Assembly (NCBI RefSeq): GCF_040954835.1
Contig: NC_090698.1
Span: 7,066,501 to 7,130,500 of the forward strand
DNA length: 64,000 bases
Origin: Lepisosteus oculatus
Lineage: Eukaryota; Chordata; Actinopteri; Semionotiformes; Lepisosteidae
Direction: 5' to 3'
Made by a program: the position numbers and the translations under genes. Of the stretch, positions 51,986 through 62,593 are shown one piece after another (the stretch's first letter is position 1; each line of letters opens with the position of its first letter). The notes under the pieces were generated by a model that made no database searches, was not told the DNA's origin, and was given only the letters and a program-made list of their open reading frames with translations.

Positions 51986-52924
51986 TGCTGGTCATTTGTG
52001 ATGGAGGCTGAATGATGCTGGATCAGTGACAGGTGTGTGCGTGTATGGAGAGGGTGTGCTGTATGCTTCTGTTCAGAGCAATGAACCCCCTCTCCCAGTC
52101 CAACAGGCAAACCCCCTCAGTGGCAGAACTCTGAGAGCTGGCTTCAATAGCAGGACACAGGACTTTCCCCATCTTCTACAAACAGAACCATTCCCAATCC
52201 TTTGGGAAATCAGTGGAACGTGCAGGTCACTCTCTCATGAACCACCGCCCCTCATGACAACTGCAAACGAAGGTGATCCTGCTGGAAGACTGGGATCAGA
52301 CTGCAGAGATCTCAAAACCCAAACGCTGTTCTAGCTGCTTGCAGAGGAATGAACACATTATTCACTGGGGGCTCCTAATATTTAGCTAGTGAGTGCAGGT
52401 AAGAACATAGATGTTCTAACCAGGTGAGCATAGGATGACATGCTAAAAAGGCTAAGCTATGAACTAAATGCAACAACAAAACAATAAATCCCTCTGTTGA
52501 CCAGGACTGTCTATGGCTTCCTCCTTTTTAACATTTGGAGTTTATAAAAATAGGGACATTTTACTGTGGGGGCAACAATTAAGCAACAGCTTCAAATGAA
52601 TTAGCATCATGATGTGTGGTCACCTGTTCCACTGCAAATTTCAACAGGCTTATAGAACAATTAAAAGAAACTTTAGATTAATAGTGCCCTTCTTGGGAAG
52701 GGCAGTTCACTCACAGCACGTTGCTTTGTGAAACACACTGTGTGTGTGTACAGCTCCTTCTCTGTAGTTTTTAATCAACCTTGGATCTGAATGACTGGAT
52801 CTAGATTTTAAACCTCGAATACAGATTGCATAACCATGACCAGACCTCTCCAAAGACCACCAGGGATCCAGAACCCCAATCTCAGAAACACCATTCTAGC
52901 AGCACAAAGAGATAAACTTTACAT
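51986..52924. other. intergenic spacer between convergent genes
   Basis: No gene or element recognised. Contains a short TGTGTGTGT run near 52738. Confidence 0.5.
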
Positions 52925-52930
52925 TTTATT
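52925..52930 (-). promoter_or_regulatory. SNAPC2 polyadenylation signal
   Basis: AATAAA on the minus strand, about 285 bp past the SNAPC2 stop codon. Confidence 0.6.
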
Positions 52931-53214
52931 ATTTAAAAAAATAAAACTGCAGATGAACAACTGAACTGAGTGATATACAAAAAAGTCAATTAAGAACAGA
53001 AGGACTACTAGTTATACCATAACACTTTCTGGCGCACTATTAACAGTGTAATCCTGATTTTACACCATTGACCTTAAACTGGGAATCAAGAGCATTTTAA
53101 TTTCTGGCAAATTAACACTGCCCCGGTACATGTAACATGCAGGACTTAAAATATAACTTATTCACACAGTAAAGTCACTCCTAGTGGACTTGCACCATGA
53201 CATAATGTAAGACT

Positions 53215-53975
53215 TCACCCGACTCTCTGTCTTGATTCTGACCTCACAAGAAGCTTCAGCGGGATCATGAAAGGGTTCAACGGGCACAACCCTGCTTTTG
53301 CAAAGTCCGGCTTGGCTCTGTTGGCACCTGGCTGGGGTCTGGCTCCATCTGAGCTACGCAAGTGGGAGGGATCTTCATCAGATGGTATTGCCGTTGGTTC
53401 TGGCTGCTCACTGAGGGGTAATGAAGTACCTCCCTCTGGACCGGATGAGCTTGCAGTTCTTCTCTCTTGATTGGCGGACACTATGGCTGCTGAGCAAACC
53501 CCTCTTTGACTGGTGACCGATTCCATTGCGTCTGCATTGTTATTGTCATTCATAAGGGACAGCCTGATAACCTCTCTTTCATCGGGCTTTTCCTTGTCAG
53601 GCATGTTGGCTGGCATGCCGGAAGAGCCATCAGTGTTTGCCATGCCACTGGAGGCCGTGGGTCTGTTTTCTATGCCACTGGTCAACCTGGCACCCATCCC
53701 AGCTCCAGAATCATTACTCCCAGGACAGGGAATGTCCCCAGCCCGACTGTCGGCGGAGCTGGGTTCTCCCACCTCGTCCGGCAGCTTGCAGTCGGCCCCC
53801 GCAGCCTCGCTGGCCCCGGGGGATGAATTGCGCTTGCGACTTGCGAGGGGGCGGGGCTCGGCAGGAGAGCTGAGCCGGCTGTGGACCTGGCGCAGGTGGT
53901 GCTGCAGCTCGCGGCCATCCAGCAGGGGGAGCTCCTCCGGAAGAGACAGCAGGAGGTCCAGCATTACTGCGCTCT
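53215..53975 (-). CDS. SNAPC2: SNAPC2 coding exon 4
   Basis: Begins in phase 1 after CGTCTCAG with ESAVMLDLLLSLPEELPLL, then an acidic/Ser-rich linker and the conserved C-terminus (GLCPLNPFMIPLKLL) before the stop at 53215. Confidence 0.9.
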
Positions 53976-56900
53976 CTGAGACGGGGAGAGGAAAGAAAGC
54001 AGAGTGCAAGAGGTGGGGGCAGGGGGTGGGTGACAATGGGGTAGAAAAGGAGAAAAATTGCAGAGAAAGGAGAGGTGGAGGAAAATACAGAAAGAACGAG
54101 GGTTAAGAGTAAAAGTGACAGAATTTTACAATTCTACCCAATAATGCCTGGCCAACAGGCCTCAATCTGCTCTGGCAAAAAGCACCATTTTGGTTGATAT
54201 CACATTCACTTACAGAACTCTGGAAACTCAACAGAAAAGCAATTTAATCAGAGGATCTAGTCACCAAATGAGATACAAACTGAGCATTTAGTTGTTAAAG
54301 ACTATCCAAAAACTAATCAGAAAATGGAGACAGGTTCCCAAAATAGGTGTGGAGATGCAAAGGTTGTATCCCAAAGGAGGTTCTGAATGGAAGAAACAGC
54401 ATCTGCCAGCACTCACCCAGAGCGGTGAGCTTGGGCTCCTTCTTTTTATGGGACAAAGGGTTGAAGTAGCGGTACAGCTTTTCAAAATTCACGTACAGCG
54501 GCAGTCCAGACCCTTGAGTCTGTGTGGGGTGGCGCACGGTGGACTGGTCAGCACTGGACGGGATCAGTGGCGTGGGGGCAGGGGCCTCTTTCCGGCTGGA
54601 AACAGAGGTGGAGGAGGCCAGCAGGCAGCCAGGCCTGGCGGAGATTAGACTAGAGGACTGTGGGCCAGGGGAAGGTGTTGGCAGACTTGGAGGGGTCGAT
54701 GTGCTTGCAGCTGGGCTGCTGTTGGCTGACGTTTGATGTCCTTGGGTCTGATTGGCTCTCACTGGAGAAGACAATGGGGGCGTCGGCTTCTGACTGCTGC
54801 AGGATGGGGTTCCTGGGCTCCGATTAGCAGAAACGGACAGACGAATTGGCACACTGGGATTCCGACTGGTGGAGGACCCAACGTTCTGGAACTCTTTGAA
54901 CGGGCCTTGGTGCCGTAGGCGTTTGGGTACCTGGATGATTCGGTCCACTTGTTGCACAGATCGAGGAGGATAAGAATGGAAGAGACTACTAGGCTCTGTG
55001 GCAGCAATCACCAACATCTACAACACAGACATTTTCAGACAGGACTGTTAGAGACACGTTACCGAGGAAATTACACAGTTTCTTCAAGTCCACATGACAA
55101 GGGAGGAACTGACCATACTGCACACGTGTGCTTCTGTTGTTGTATGTTACTATTGTATACCTCATTACACAACATGGTGCACAACAGTTTGCCAGCACTA
55201 AGGCACACTGGTATAGGCAGGAACAGCAATACCAGAATACTTTCACAATAATTGACTCAGTAATCTGTACACTTCACAGTTTAATATACAAATCCGAGCC
55301 ACCCACATTCATGCTGCTTTGGGTTATATTGTATCTGTCTCAGTGACCACAGAGCTATATGGTCACCCTACATATGTGTAATTGCCTGCAAAAATGAGAA
55401 ACAAAACCTGTCACAATTGTATTTATATGGACAGAAATGAATACAGACTGAAGTATACATACACATTATAGTTGTTGAAGGTTATCGTAACCCAAAGGTC
55501 AAAGGCTCTTTGACCTCGGAACCGGATCTGTTGGTTGTCCGCTTTCTGTGCTAGTGAAGTGAGTGTAAGCAAACAGACTGTGCTGCCGCTTGAGGAGCTG
55601 CTGCGAGCTGTTCGTTAAATGACAGTAAAGCGTGTTGAAGTTCATTAACGTGTGCTTATTGCAAGCTACCACAGGGGGGGCGTGGGACACAGCCCTTAGC
55701 GAGACGCAGAGGGTCAGGGTCGGCGCCGGCGCACCTGCGAGAAAGCGGCCGTGATGGGCGCCTCCAGCTGCCCGGCCATGTCCTGCGCCAGGTCCGCCCA
55801 CAGCTCCACGGGCACCTTGTTCTTCTGCTGCTCCTGCCGCTGCTGGGTCAGCGTCTGCGTCACCTGCGTGTTCACACGGCCCTTCAGGAACTGCAGGAAG
55901 TCCAGGATCTGTGTGGGGAGGAGGGGTGCAAGACACTCTTATCCACTGCTGTGTAATTCCAAATGACTTTGCCCGTTTGCCACCTTCCTTACACCCTTGC
56001 GCATGAGACGATTTTTTGGCTTCCTCTACAGTATTAACAAGCAGTCAAGATCGTTTAAAAGACAGCAGCCATATCACCCTGCAGCTCACAGCTCACAGCT
56101 GGCAGCTGGCAGCCCAGTGGAGCTCAGCAGGGTTGAGCCTGGCCCGTACCTGGATGGGAGACCTCCTGGGAAAGATAAGGTTGCTGCTATAAGAGGTGTT
56201 AGTGGGGCCGGCAAGGGGCGCTCACCCTGCGGTCTGTGTGGGTCCTAATGCCCCTGTATAGTGACGGGGACACTATACTGTAAAACAGACGCAGCCCTTC
56301 GAATGAAAGGTAAATCCGAGGTCCTGACTCTCTGTGGTCATTAAAAATCCCAGGGTGGTTCTCGAAAAGAGTTTCCCATTGGCCTTTACCAATCATGGCC
56401 TCTTACTAATCCCCATCTCTGAACTGGTTTCTTCACTCTGCTCTCCTCCCCACTGAGAGCTGGTGTGTGGTGAGCGTACTGGTGCACTATGGCTGCTGTC
56501 GCATCACCCTGGTGGGGCTGCAGACTGGTGGTGGTGGAGGGGACCCCCATTTCATGTAAAGTGCTTTGAGGGGAGTGTCCAGAAAAGCGCTCTATAAGTA
56601 TAAGGGAATTATTATTATTGTTATTATGATACAATAACAATCAATATAATTATGAAGTCATATAGCTGCAAATCAGTGAACCATCCAAAGTGTTCCTTTG
56701 TCTACTGACTGAACAAAAGAGTCAAAAAACATAAAACAAACAGGACTTCTTCTCAGAGGTCCGAGTAGGTGGAGACAGTTCCACAGTCTGAATCCACCGA
56801 GCTCCCCCGTCTGGGAAAGCATCCGGTTTGAGCCGAAGGCCTGATTCCACCAAAACCCACGCCCACCCTTCCAAAGCGATCACCCAAAACACAGATCCGT

Positions 56901-57157
56901 TCTTCTTCGTCTTGGGCGTTTCTGTCAGCCCTGACCCGCCCTGGCCGTACCTCCTGCGCGCTGCGGCCGGGCACCCTGGACTGCAGAGCCGGGAGGTCGA
57001 TCTCCGGGCAGCGGCTCTGCTGCCTCAGCGCGGCCAGCAGGCGGCGCCGCTCTGGCATGCTCCACGCCGCCCAGGTCACCCGCGGCGGCGGCGCCTTGTG
57101 TTCCTCGCTGGTGCTGTAGCGCACGGGGGCAGCGCGGCGGCGGGATGGCGGCTTCAT
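53215..57157 (-). CDS. SNAPC2: snRNA-activating protein complex subunit 2
   Basis: Four coding exons (57157-56951, 55908-55735, 55017-54417, 53975-53215) join in frame to 580 residues. Recognised by MKPPSRRRAAP at the N-terminus, the W...ERRRLLAAL...GRSAQE helix-turn region, FLKGRV, VELWADLAQ, FSQ-x-L-x-IAATEP, FEKLYRYF, ESAVMLDLLLSLPEELPLL and the C-terminal GLCPLNPFMIPL, all in the order of human SNAPC2. The protein is a subunit of SNAPc, which binds the proximal sequence element of snRNA genes transcribed by Pol II and Pol III. It is longer than the human protein (about 334 residues) because two Ser/Pro-rich linkers, in exons 3 and 4, are expanded. The assignment is secure; the linkers are poorly conserved. 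Confidence 0.93.
54417..55017 (-). CDS. SNAPC2: SNAPC2 coding exon 3
   Basis: Starts MLVIAATEPSSLFHSYPP, continues through a Ser/Pro/Thr-rich linker of about 120 residues and ends with the conserved FEKLYRYFNPL segment. Donor GTGAGT in phase 1. The linker is much longer than in mammals. Confidence 0.88.
55735..55908 (-). CDS. SNAPC2: SNAPC2 coding exon 2
   Basis: 58 codons, phase 0 at both ends: ILDFLQFLKGRVNTQV, a Gln-rich stretch, and VELWADLAQDMAGQLEAPIT. Acceptor CCACACAG, donor GTGCGC. Confidence 0.9.
56118..56628 (+). repeat. 5S rRNA-derived SINE with RTE/L2-like tail
   Basis: The head (about 56121-56172: AGCTCAGCAGGGTTGAGCC, then GTACCTGGATGGGAGACC) matches the internal-promoter half of 5S rRNA. 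The body ends in AAAGTGCTTTGAGG, AAAAGCGCTCTATAAG and an ATT repeat, a LINE-type tail. It is in the SNAPC2 intron between coding exons 1 and 2, antisense to the gene. Confidence 0.72.
56951..57157 (-). CDS. SNAPC2: SNAPC2 coding exon 1
   Basis: 69 codons from the ATG at 57157 to a GTACGG donor. Basic N-terminus followed by a SANT/Myb-like segment (TWAAWSMPERRRLLAAL, then VPGRSAQE). Seven bases upstream of the ATG is a CCTCCTCAG acceptor (AG at 57166-57165), so an upstream non-coding exon is implied. Confidence 0.9.
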
Positions 57158-57204
57158 GGCTCCCCTGAGGAGGGCGGAGAACAGAGAGAGCATCAAGAAG
57201 CGCC

Positions 57205-57510
57205 AAGGATCTCTCGAAAAGAGGAGGGGTGTAACCCCGGCGTCCTGGCCACATTTCCCATTGGCCCTTACCAATCATGGCCTCCTAATTATCCCCCTCT
57301 ATGAATTGGCTACATCACTCTGCTCTCCTCCTCACTGAGAGCTGGTGTGTGGTGAGCGTTCTGGCGCACTATGGCTGCCGTCGCATCCTCCAGGTGGGGC
57401 TGCACATTGGTGGTGGTGGAGGGGAGTCCCCATTACCTGTAAAGCGCTTTGAGTGGAGTGTCCAGAAAAGCGCTATATAAGTGTAAGCAATTATTATTAT
57501 TATTATTATC
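57205..57510 (+). repeat. 5'-truncated copy of the same SINE
   Basis: Shares the body and tail of the 56118-56628 element (CACTGAGAGCTGGTGTGTGG, AAAAGCGCTATATAAG, ATT repeat) but lacks the 5S head. It lies in the presumed first intron of SNAPC2, about 40 bp from the acceptor of the ATG exon. Confidence 0.72.
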
Positions 57511-57654
57511 CCACCCTCTGACTGACAGCTCCATCTGGCAAACCGTGCCGGTGCAGGAGAGAGAGGAAAACCCTACCACAGCCAATGAATGTGTTCAGGT
57601 ATGCGAATAAAGGTACTAGAATTTCTGCTATTTCGCTCTGAGGCTGAATACGAT

Positions 57655-57830
57655 CAACTAGTGAAAGAAACCTTATAGTGGCAAAGGATCACGTAAAGGT
57701 TTATTTCGCTTGAAAGAAAAGAGACCCGAAGAAGGCTCCACAGCCAAAACGTGTCTCTCTTTTCGGCCTGGAAAAAACCTTTACTTGTTCCTTTGCAGCC
57801 TAAGCATGCTGACGCAGCTCCCTGCTTAAG
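57655..57830 (+). mobile_element. Penelope-like fragment, copy of the 1196-1428 family
   Basis: Contains CCGAAGAAGGCTCCACAGCC, then AAAACGTGTCTC, pairing with GAGAC in front. It ends in AAAAACCTTTACTTGTTCC, then TTTGCAGCCTAAGCATGCTG, as in the copy near 1200. The ribozyme-like core is degraded (CGAAGA and AAAAC). Confidence 0.5.
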
Positions 57831-59181
57831 CATAACAGTTTTACAGAATATTGTAAATCAATTGTCATCACACTCTCCGTTTTACAAAATTTAAACAAAA
57901 ACTAAACAGTATTGTTAAATAATATGCCTTCAGCTGCAACTGTTTATACGCTGTCTGTTATGTGATAAACAGTAATTTACAGCCCTCTTTTGTACTGAAT
58001 CTCCAGATTAAATACTCCCTAACAAGTCAGCGACATCAGATCATCCTGCTCTGATGTCTTCTGGCACAGAACAGTGACATATGAGCACTGGATGTAATTG
58101 TATTAATAACAACACCGAGGACAAAAACAACAGGAGGACTATCAACACATTCAGCCTACTGGCAGTTAGCAGGTAACTGATCTGAGTATCCGTGCCTGCT
58201 GTTTCCTTAATGAATCCAGTCTATCGACTTCAACAACAAAGCTAGGTTGCTTTTCCCGCAATTTTTTTACATAAACAGACAGAAAAGAAAAACGAGGTGT
58301 GCAAACATTAAAAGCAGGTATTGATTGTGGCTGTGATTATGTTTAGTTTCTGGTTATTGTGGTATTTCAATCACAGAGCGACTTCAAAATCCCGTGTTCA
58401 GAGACCAGCTTTTTCAAAACCTGATGGTGATGTCATATCTGTTCTGGCTCTGCAAGGGAAAGGGATAGAAAGTCCTGCAGCTCTGTTGTCAAATCTCCTT
58501 TCTTTTATAATAATCCTTTACTGGCACCATTCACATTCAAAAGTAGTGCCAACGCTTTTATTATCCAGACAAAGTGAGCGAATTCAGTTTATACATGCAT
58601 TTAGTGTATATAATAACCTTTTTGCAGACTTGCGAAACCAAATACCAAGGAATTCCTGGAAAAAAAAGTGGAATAAAGAAGCGGGACGATTTAAGAGACA
58701 AATTGCTCGGTTTCCACACAATATCCTAAAATGGCTCCCAGAATCCCTTTCACGATCACAATTACACGACGTAAATCAAAGATAAATCGTGAAGAAATGG
58801 ACTTCTCGTCTCCATGAGCAATATACTGTATATAACATGATAACGTATAAGGGTATCTTACGCATTTGTGTAAGAATATCAAACCTCAATACAGCTTTTT
58901 TTTCCCGACTGTATTTCTGCCTATGCGCTTATTTATTCCCGCCTTTTTCCTCCTTTCTGAGTTTTTTAATTAAATGCGTTTCTGGTAAGATATATAACGT
59001 TCATGCGGCAGTCGAGCACATCTAATTAGGTAATACTGCAGCCGGTAAAGACAACTGGCAGTCTCTTTTGCTTTGCTAGGTGGTTTACCACGGCTGTTTT
59101 CTTGTTTGTTTTTTGCAGTGTTTGTGTAAAGTCAACAACAAACTCGACTCCTGAGCTGAAACGACAAAAATAACAACTCAC
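57831..59181 (-). other. remainder of presumed SNAPC2 intron 1
   Basis: AT-rich with no recognisable gene. A 154-codon open stretch at 58321-58785 (+) has no protein-like signature. Confidence 0.45.
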
Positions 59182-59330
59182 CTTTAAAGCGTCAAGCGCT
59201 ACTGCTCAGAAAAACTCCAACTACCTACTAGAAAGATACACTTCCCTCTCCCTACGGGTCGTAATAGAGACCAAACTTGGAGACACTGCGTACGAACGGC
59301 GCAGAAACAAACGCGCTTTTCGTGTGCTAA
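59182..59330 (-). promoter_or_regulatory. probable SNAPC2 non-coding first exon and promoter
   Basis: AAAG/GTGAGT on the minus strand (donor 59181-59176) is a near-consensus 5' splice site facing the acceptor at 57165. The sequence upstream is GC-richer, and a CRE-like GGACGTCA (59356-59349, minus) lies beyond it. The transcription start is not defined; the outer coordinate is approximate. Confidence 0.5.
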
Positions 59331-59481
59331 TGAGATCCAGCCGTCGCATGACGTCCTGGAAGTCTGAGTAGCAGCAATACAGAATCACAGAGGTTAAACA
59401 ATGGATTAATTTTAGAAACCAAGAGGCATTCTTAGATTTAGAAAATATGATTTATCATTACAAGGTTAAAAAAGAATATCC

Positions 59482-59563
59482 TGGCAGCGGTGGGATTCGA
59501 ACCCACGCCTCCGAAGAGACTGGAGCCTTAATCCAGCGCCTTAGACCGCTCGGCCACGCTACC
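59482..59563 (-). tRNA. tRNA-Leu (anticodon AAG)
   Basis: 82-nt class II tRNA: acceptor GGTAGCG / CGCTGCC with discriminator A, D arm TGGCCGAGCGGTCTAAGGC, anticodon loop TTAAGGC on a CTGGA/TCCAG stem, variable arm TCTCTTCGGAG, T arm GTGGGTTCGAATCCCAC. No intron. A run of six T follows (59473-59468). Confidence 0.97.
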
Positions 59564-60358
<795 letters not shown>

Positions 60359-60620
60359 TTATGCTTTTGAGAGAGACAGCCTCTATCAAACCAGCTAAAT
60401 TCTAACTTGTAGTTTTCGGTATCGATTTTATTGTTCTCTTCGGTGTGGAGCCAGAGGTCAAACATTTGAATGCTTGTTTTAAAATTTCTTAACTTTCTTA
60501 CAGTGATAACATCCCCGTATGTGTAAAGATCGAAATGGAAATCTAATTAAATTAAATCTGTAAATTGAAATCTAATTTAAACACCTTAAAAGGGTAATTT
60601 CTATCATTCCGGGCACGGCG

Positions 60621-60626
60621 GTCTCT

Positions 60627-60677
<51 letters not shown>

Positions 60678-60694
60678 GAGCCCACCCAGGGACG
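60621..60694 (+). tRNA. tRNA-Asn (anticodon GTT)
   Basis: 74 nt: GTCTCTG acceptor, D arm GGCGCAATCGGTTAGCGC, anticodon loop CTGTTAA, T arm GTGGTTCGAGCCCAC, discriminator G. A T7 run at 60700-60706 terminates Pol III. Its 3' end is what the primer-binding site at 7023-7035 pairs with. Confidence 0.97.
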
Positions 60695-60706
60695 CGAAAT
60701 TTTTTT

Positions 60707-61128
60707 AATTTTTTTTTCGATAAATCGTAATAATTACATATGTTAACTGCTTAAAAATCGGGGCTGGAAGTGAGCAATTTCTTCACCAGGTTTGTGACGC
60801 AGGCCAAATTGTACAAGATGAGAGGGTAATGTAGCCAGATCAGTGAGGCTAGCTCTTAACTGCAAAAGCCAAACTTCAGTTATTAATAGAGAATAGGAAA
60901 GGTCGATTTTAAATGAAAAAGGTTTAGGGCAGACTTTATAATTCCTAAATTTGCCTTTTAAAAAATGAACTTAAAACAATGGCTCAAAATCGCAAAGCTG
61001 GGGTTTGACAGAAGATGAGAGGAGACGGAGACGGAGCCGGGGGCAGTGTCACAGATGGACCAGGAGGGGGCAGCAGATCTCAGAGGCAGGGGTGTGAACC
61101 AGAGTGAATGAGCTGTGGATTTGTGTCA
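60707..61128. other. no gene recognised
   Basis: AT-rich, then purine-rich near 61015-61090. Nothing identifiable. Confidence 0.4.
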
Positions 61129-61320
61129 GGGAGTGTGTCAGTCAGTAGTTCTGCCAGTCAGCGTGTCAGTGAGTGTGTCAGTCAGTAGTTCTGTCAGTCA
61201 GTGTGTCTGGGAGTGTGTCAGTCAGTAGATCTGCCAGTCAGTGTGTCGGGGAGTGTGTCAGTCAGTGTCATTCAGTGTGCTACTCTAGTTCAGTCAGTCT
61301 GTGTCATTCAGTGTGTACCA
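61129..61320 (+). repeat. 40-bp minisatellite with degenerate tail
   Basis: Units begin at 61129, 61169 and 61209, each GGGAGTGTGTCAGTCAGTAG plus TTCTGCCAGTCAGTGTGTC(A/T/G), with a partial fourth unit at 61249 grading into GTCATTCAGTGTG repeats. The inner word GTCAGT/CAGT is itself repeated. Confidence 0.75.
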
Positions 61321-62052
61321 GTGTATACCATTATATGCAATCATGTCATTCTCTGCCTGTCCAGCAAACAAAAGGCATTCCAGTTGCACCAAGGTCTGAG
61401 GGTGATTCTCTAGACCGATGTCAGGCACCCTGCCTGTCTCGCACCTGTGAGCCTGATTGGTCCCAAGACTGCAGAGTGAGTTCAGTGGAAGTCCGGGACC
61501 TAAGTTTCAAAAACTGTTGAAATGTGAGCAGTGAAAAAGAATCTTAAATTCAGCCGGAATGATGGGGAAATCATGCTCAAGCAGCCTCTGTTGGAGTCCT
61601 GGAAAGGCCTAGCAGGGCTGGAGATTTTAGAGTGGGCAGTGTGGGCCATCACCGCCCCGACCTCCCCAAGGTCAGCTCTGGGCAAGGTGTCTGTGTGCTG
61701 ATAAGCCCATCAAACTCCACTGCTTCTGCACATGTAATAGATTCCGCACACCACTCCACCGGCTATTTTTAGACCTACGCCCCCCCCCCTCCCACTGCCC
61801 TCCCCAGTCGGTCTAAAATTAAACCAGACGTCTTTGTGAGGAAGAGTGAAAAAAAGGCTTAGACGTTTCAGAACAAAGCAAGGCCACATGATATGGTTTA
61901 AAATGTACACGTGAACCCCCTGTCATAAAATGAAACTGAGACCAGGTTGTTTCAGATGTGTCTTAGATTCAAGCCCTTGACCCTCGCTGGCGCACAGTTC
62001 ATTGTTGAAAACCAAGAAAACCAGTGTCCTTTATACATTGCACCAGCCAGAA
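61321..62052. other. no gene recognised
   Basis: Short open frames only. A poly-C stretch is at about 61780-61790. Confidence 0.4.
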
Positions 62053-62593
62053 TGTCATGATTGTAGTCCCTCCTCCTTAAGGGCTCTTTCACTTCGGACC
62101 TGATTTTGTGCACCTGCCCCTTGTTCCAGCCTCCTTCCTGTCCCCCTTAAAAGCCAGACACCCTCTCAGTTCGGGGCTCTGCACTGATTCCCATATCGTG
62201 CGAGCCCGGGACCTGTAATCGCCTGGCTCCGTTATGTTTTTAACTTTCTGTTCCTGTTCCCCCCACCGGTCCAGACCCGGTTCCCGATTTTAATCTCCTG
62301 GATGGATCGCCTGGCCATGGATTTATGCTTGTTTTTGGATTCCCTGTTTGGATGACCTCCTGGACACCTGCGCAGTTTGGACACGCCCCCCCCCCCCCGT
62401 ATTCATTCCCGATTCCTGCCTGACTTTTCCCTAGTGTTTCCTCACTCCACCCTGGATTGTGTCGTCCGCATAGGGTCTGGAAAGAACTGTTTCGTTACAC
62501 AGAACTGTCTGTTGCTTCAGCAGTGCAAAGTATGACAAATTTACTCTGTAATCTTTACCCTGGAATAAAAAAACCTGTTCCATAACTGTGACA
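62053..62593 (+). mobile_element. probable solo LTR
   Basis: 541 bp bounded by TGTCA...TGACA. It contains CTTAAAAGCC as a TATA-like box (about 62148-62157), CTCTCAGTTCGGGGCTCTGC just downstream as in LTR R regions, and AATAAA (62564-62569) close to the 3' end. I see no clean target-site duplication and no adjacent coding sequence. Confidence 0.5.

Noticed and set aside
57158-57510. SINE as promoter or 5' UTR of SNAPC2
   Set aside because: A good acceptor (CCTCCTCAG) lies seven bases before the ATG and a consensus donor lies at 59181, so the SINE is more likely intronic.
58321-58785. 154-codon plus-strand open frame as a gene
   Set aside because: AT-rich, no domain, no splice or promoter context; inside the presumed SNAPC2 intron.
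59482-59563. tRNA-Leu with anticodon TAA
   Set aside because: With a CTGGA/TCCAG stem the seven-base loop is TTAAGGC, so the anticodon is AAG.
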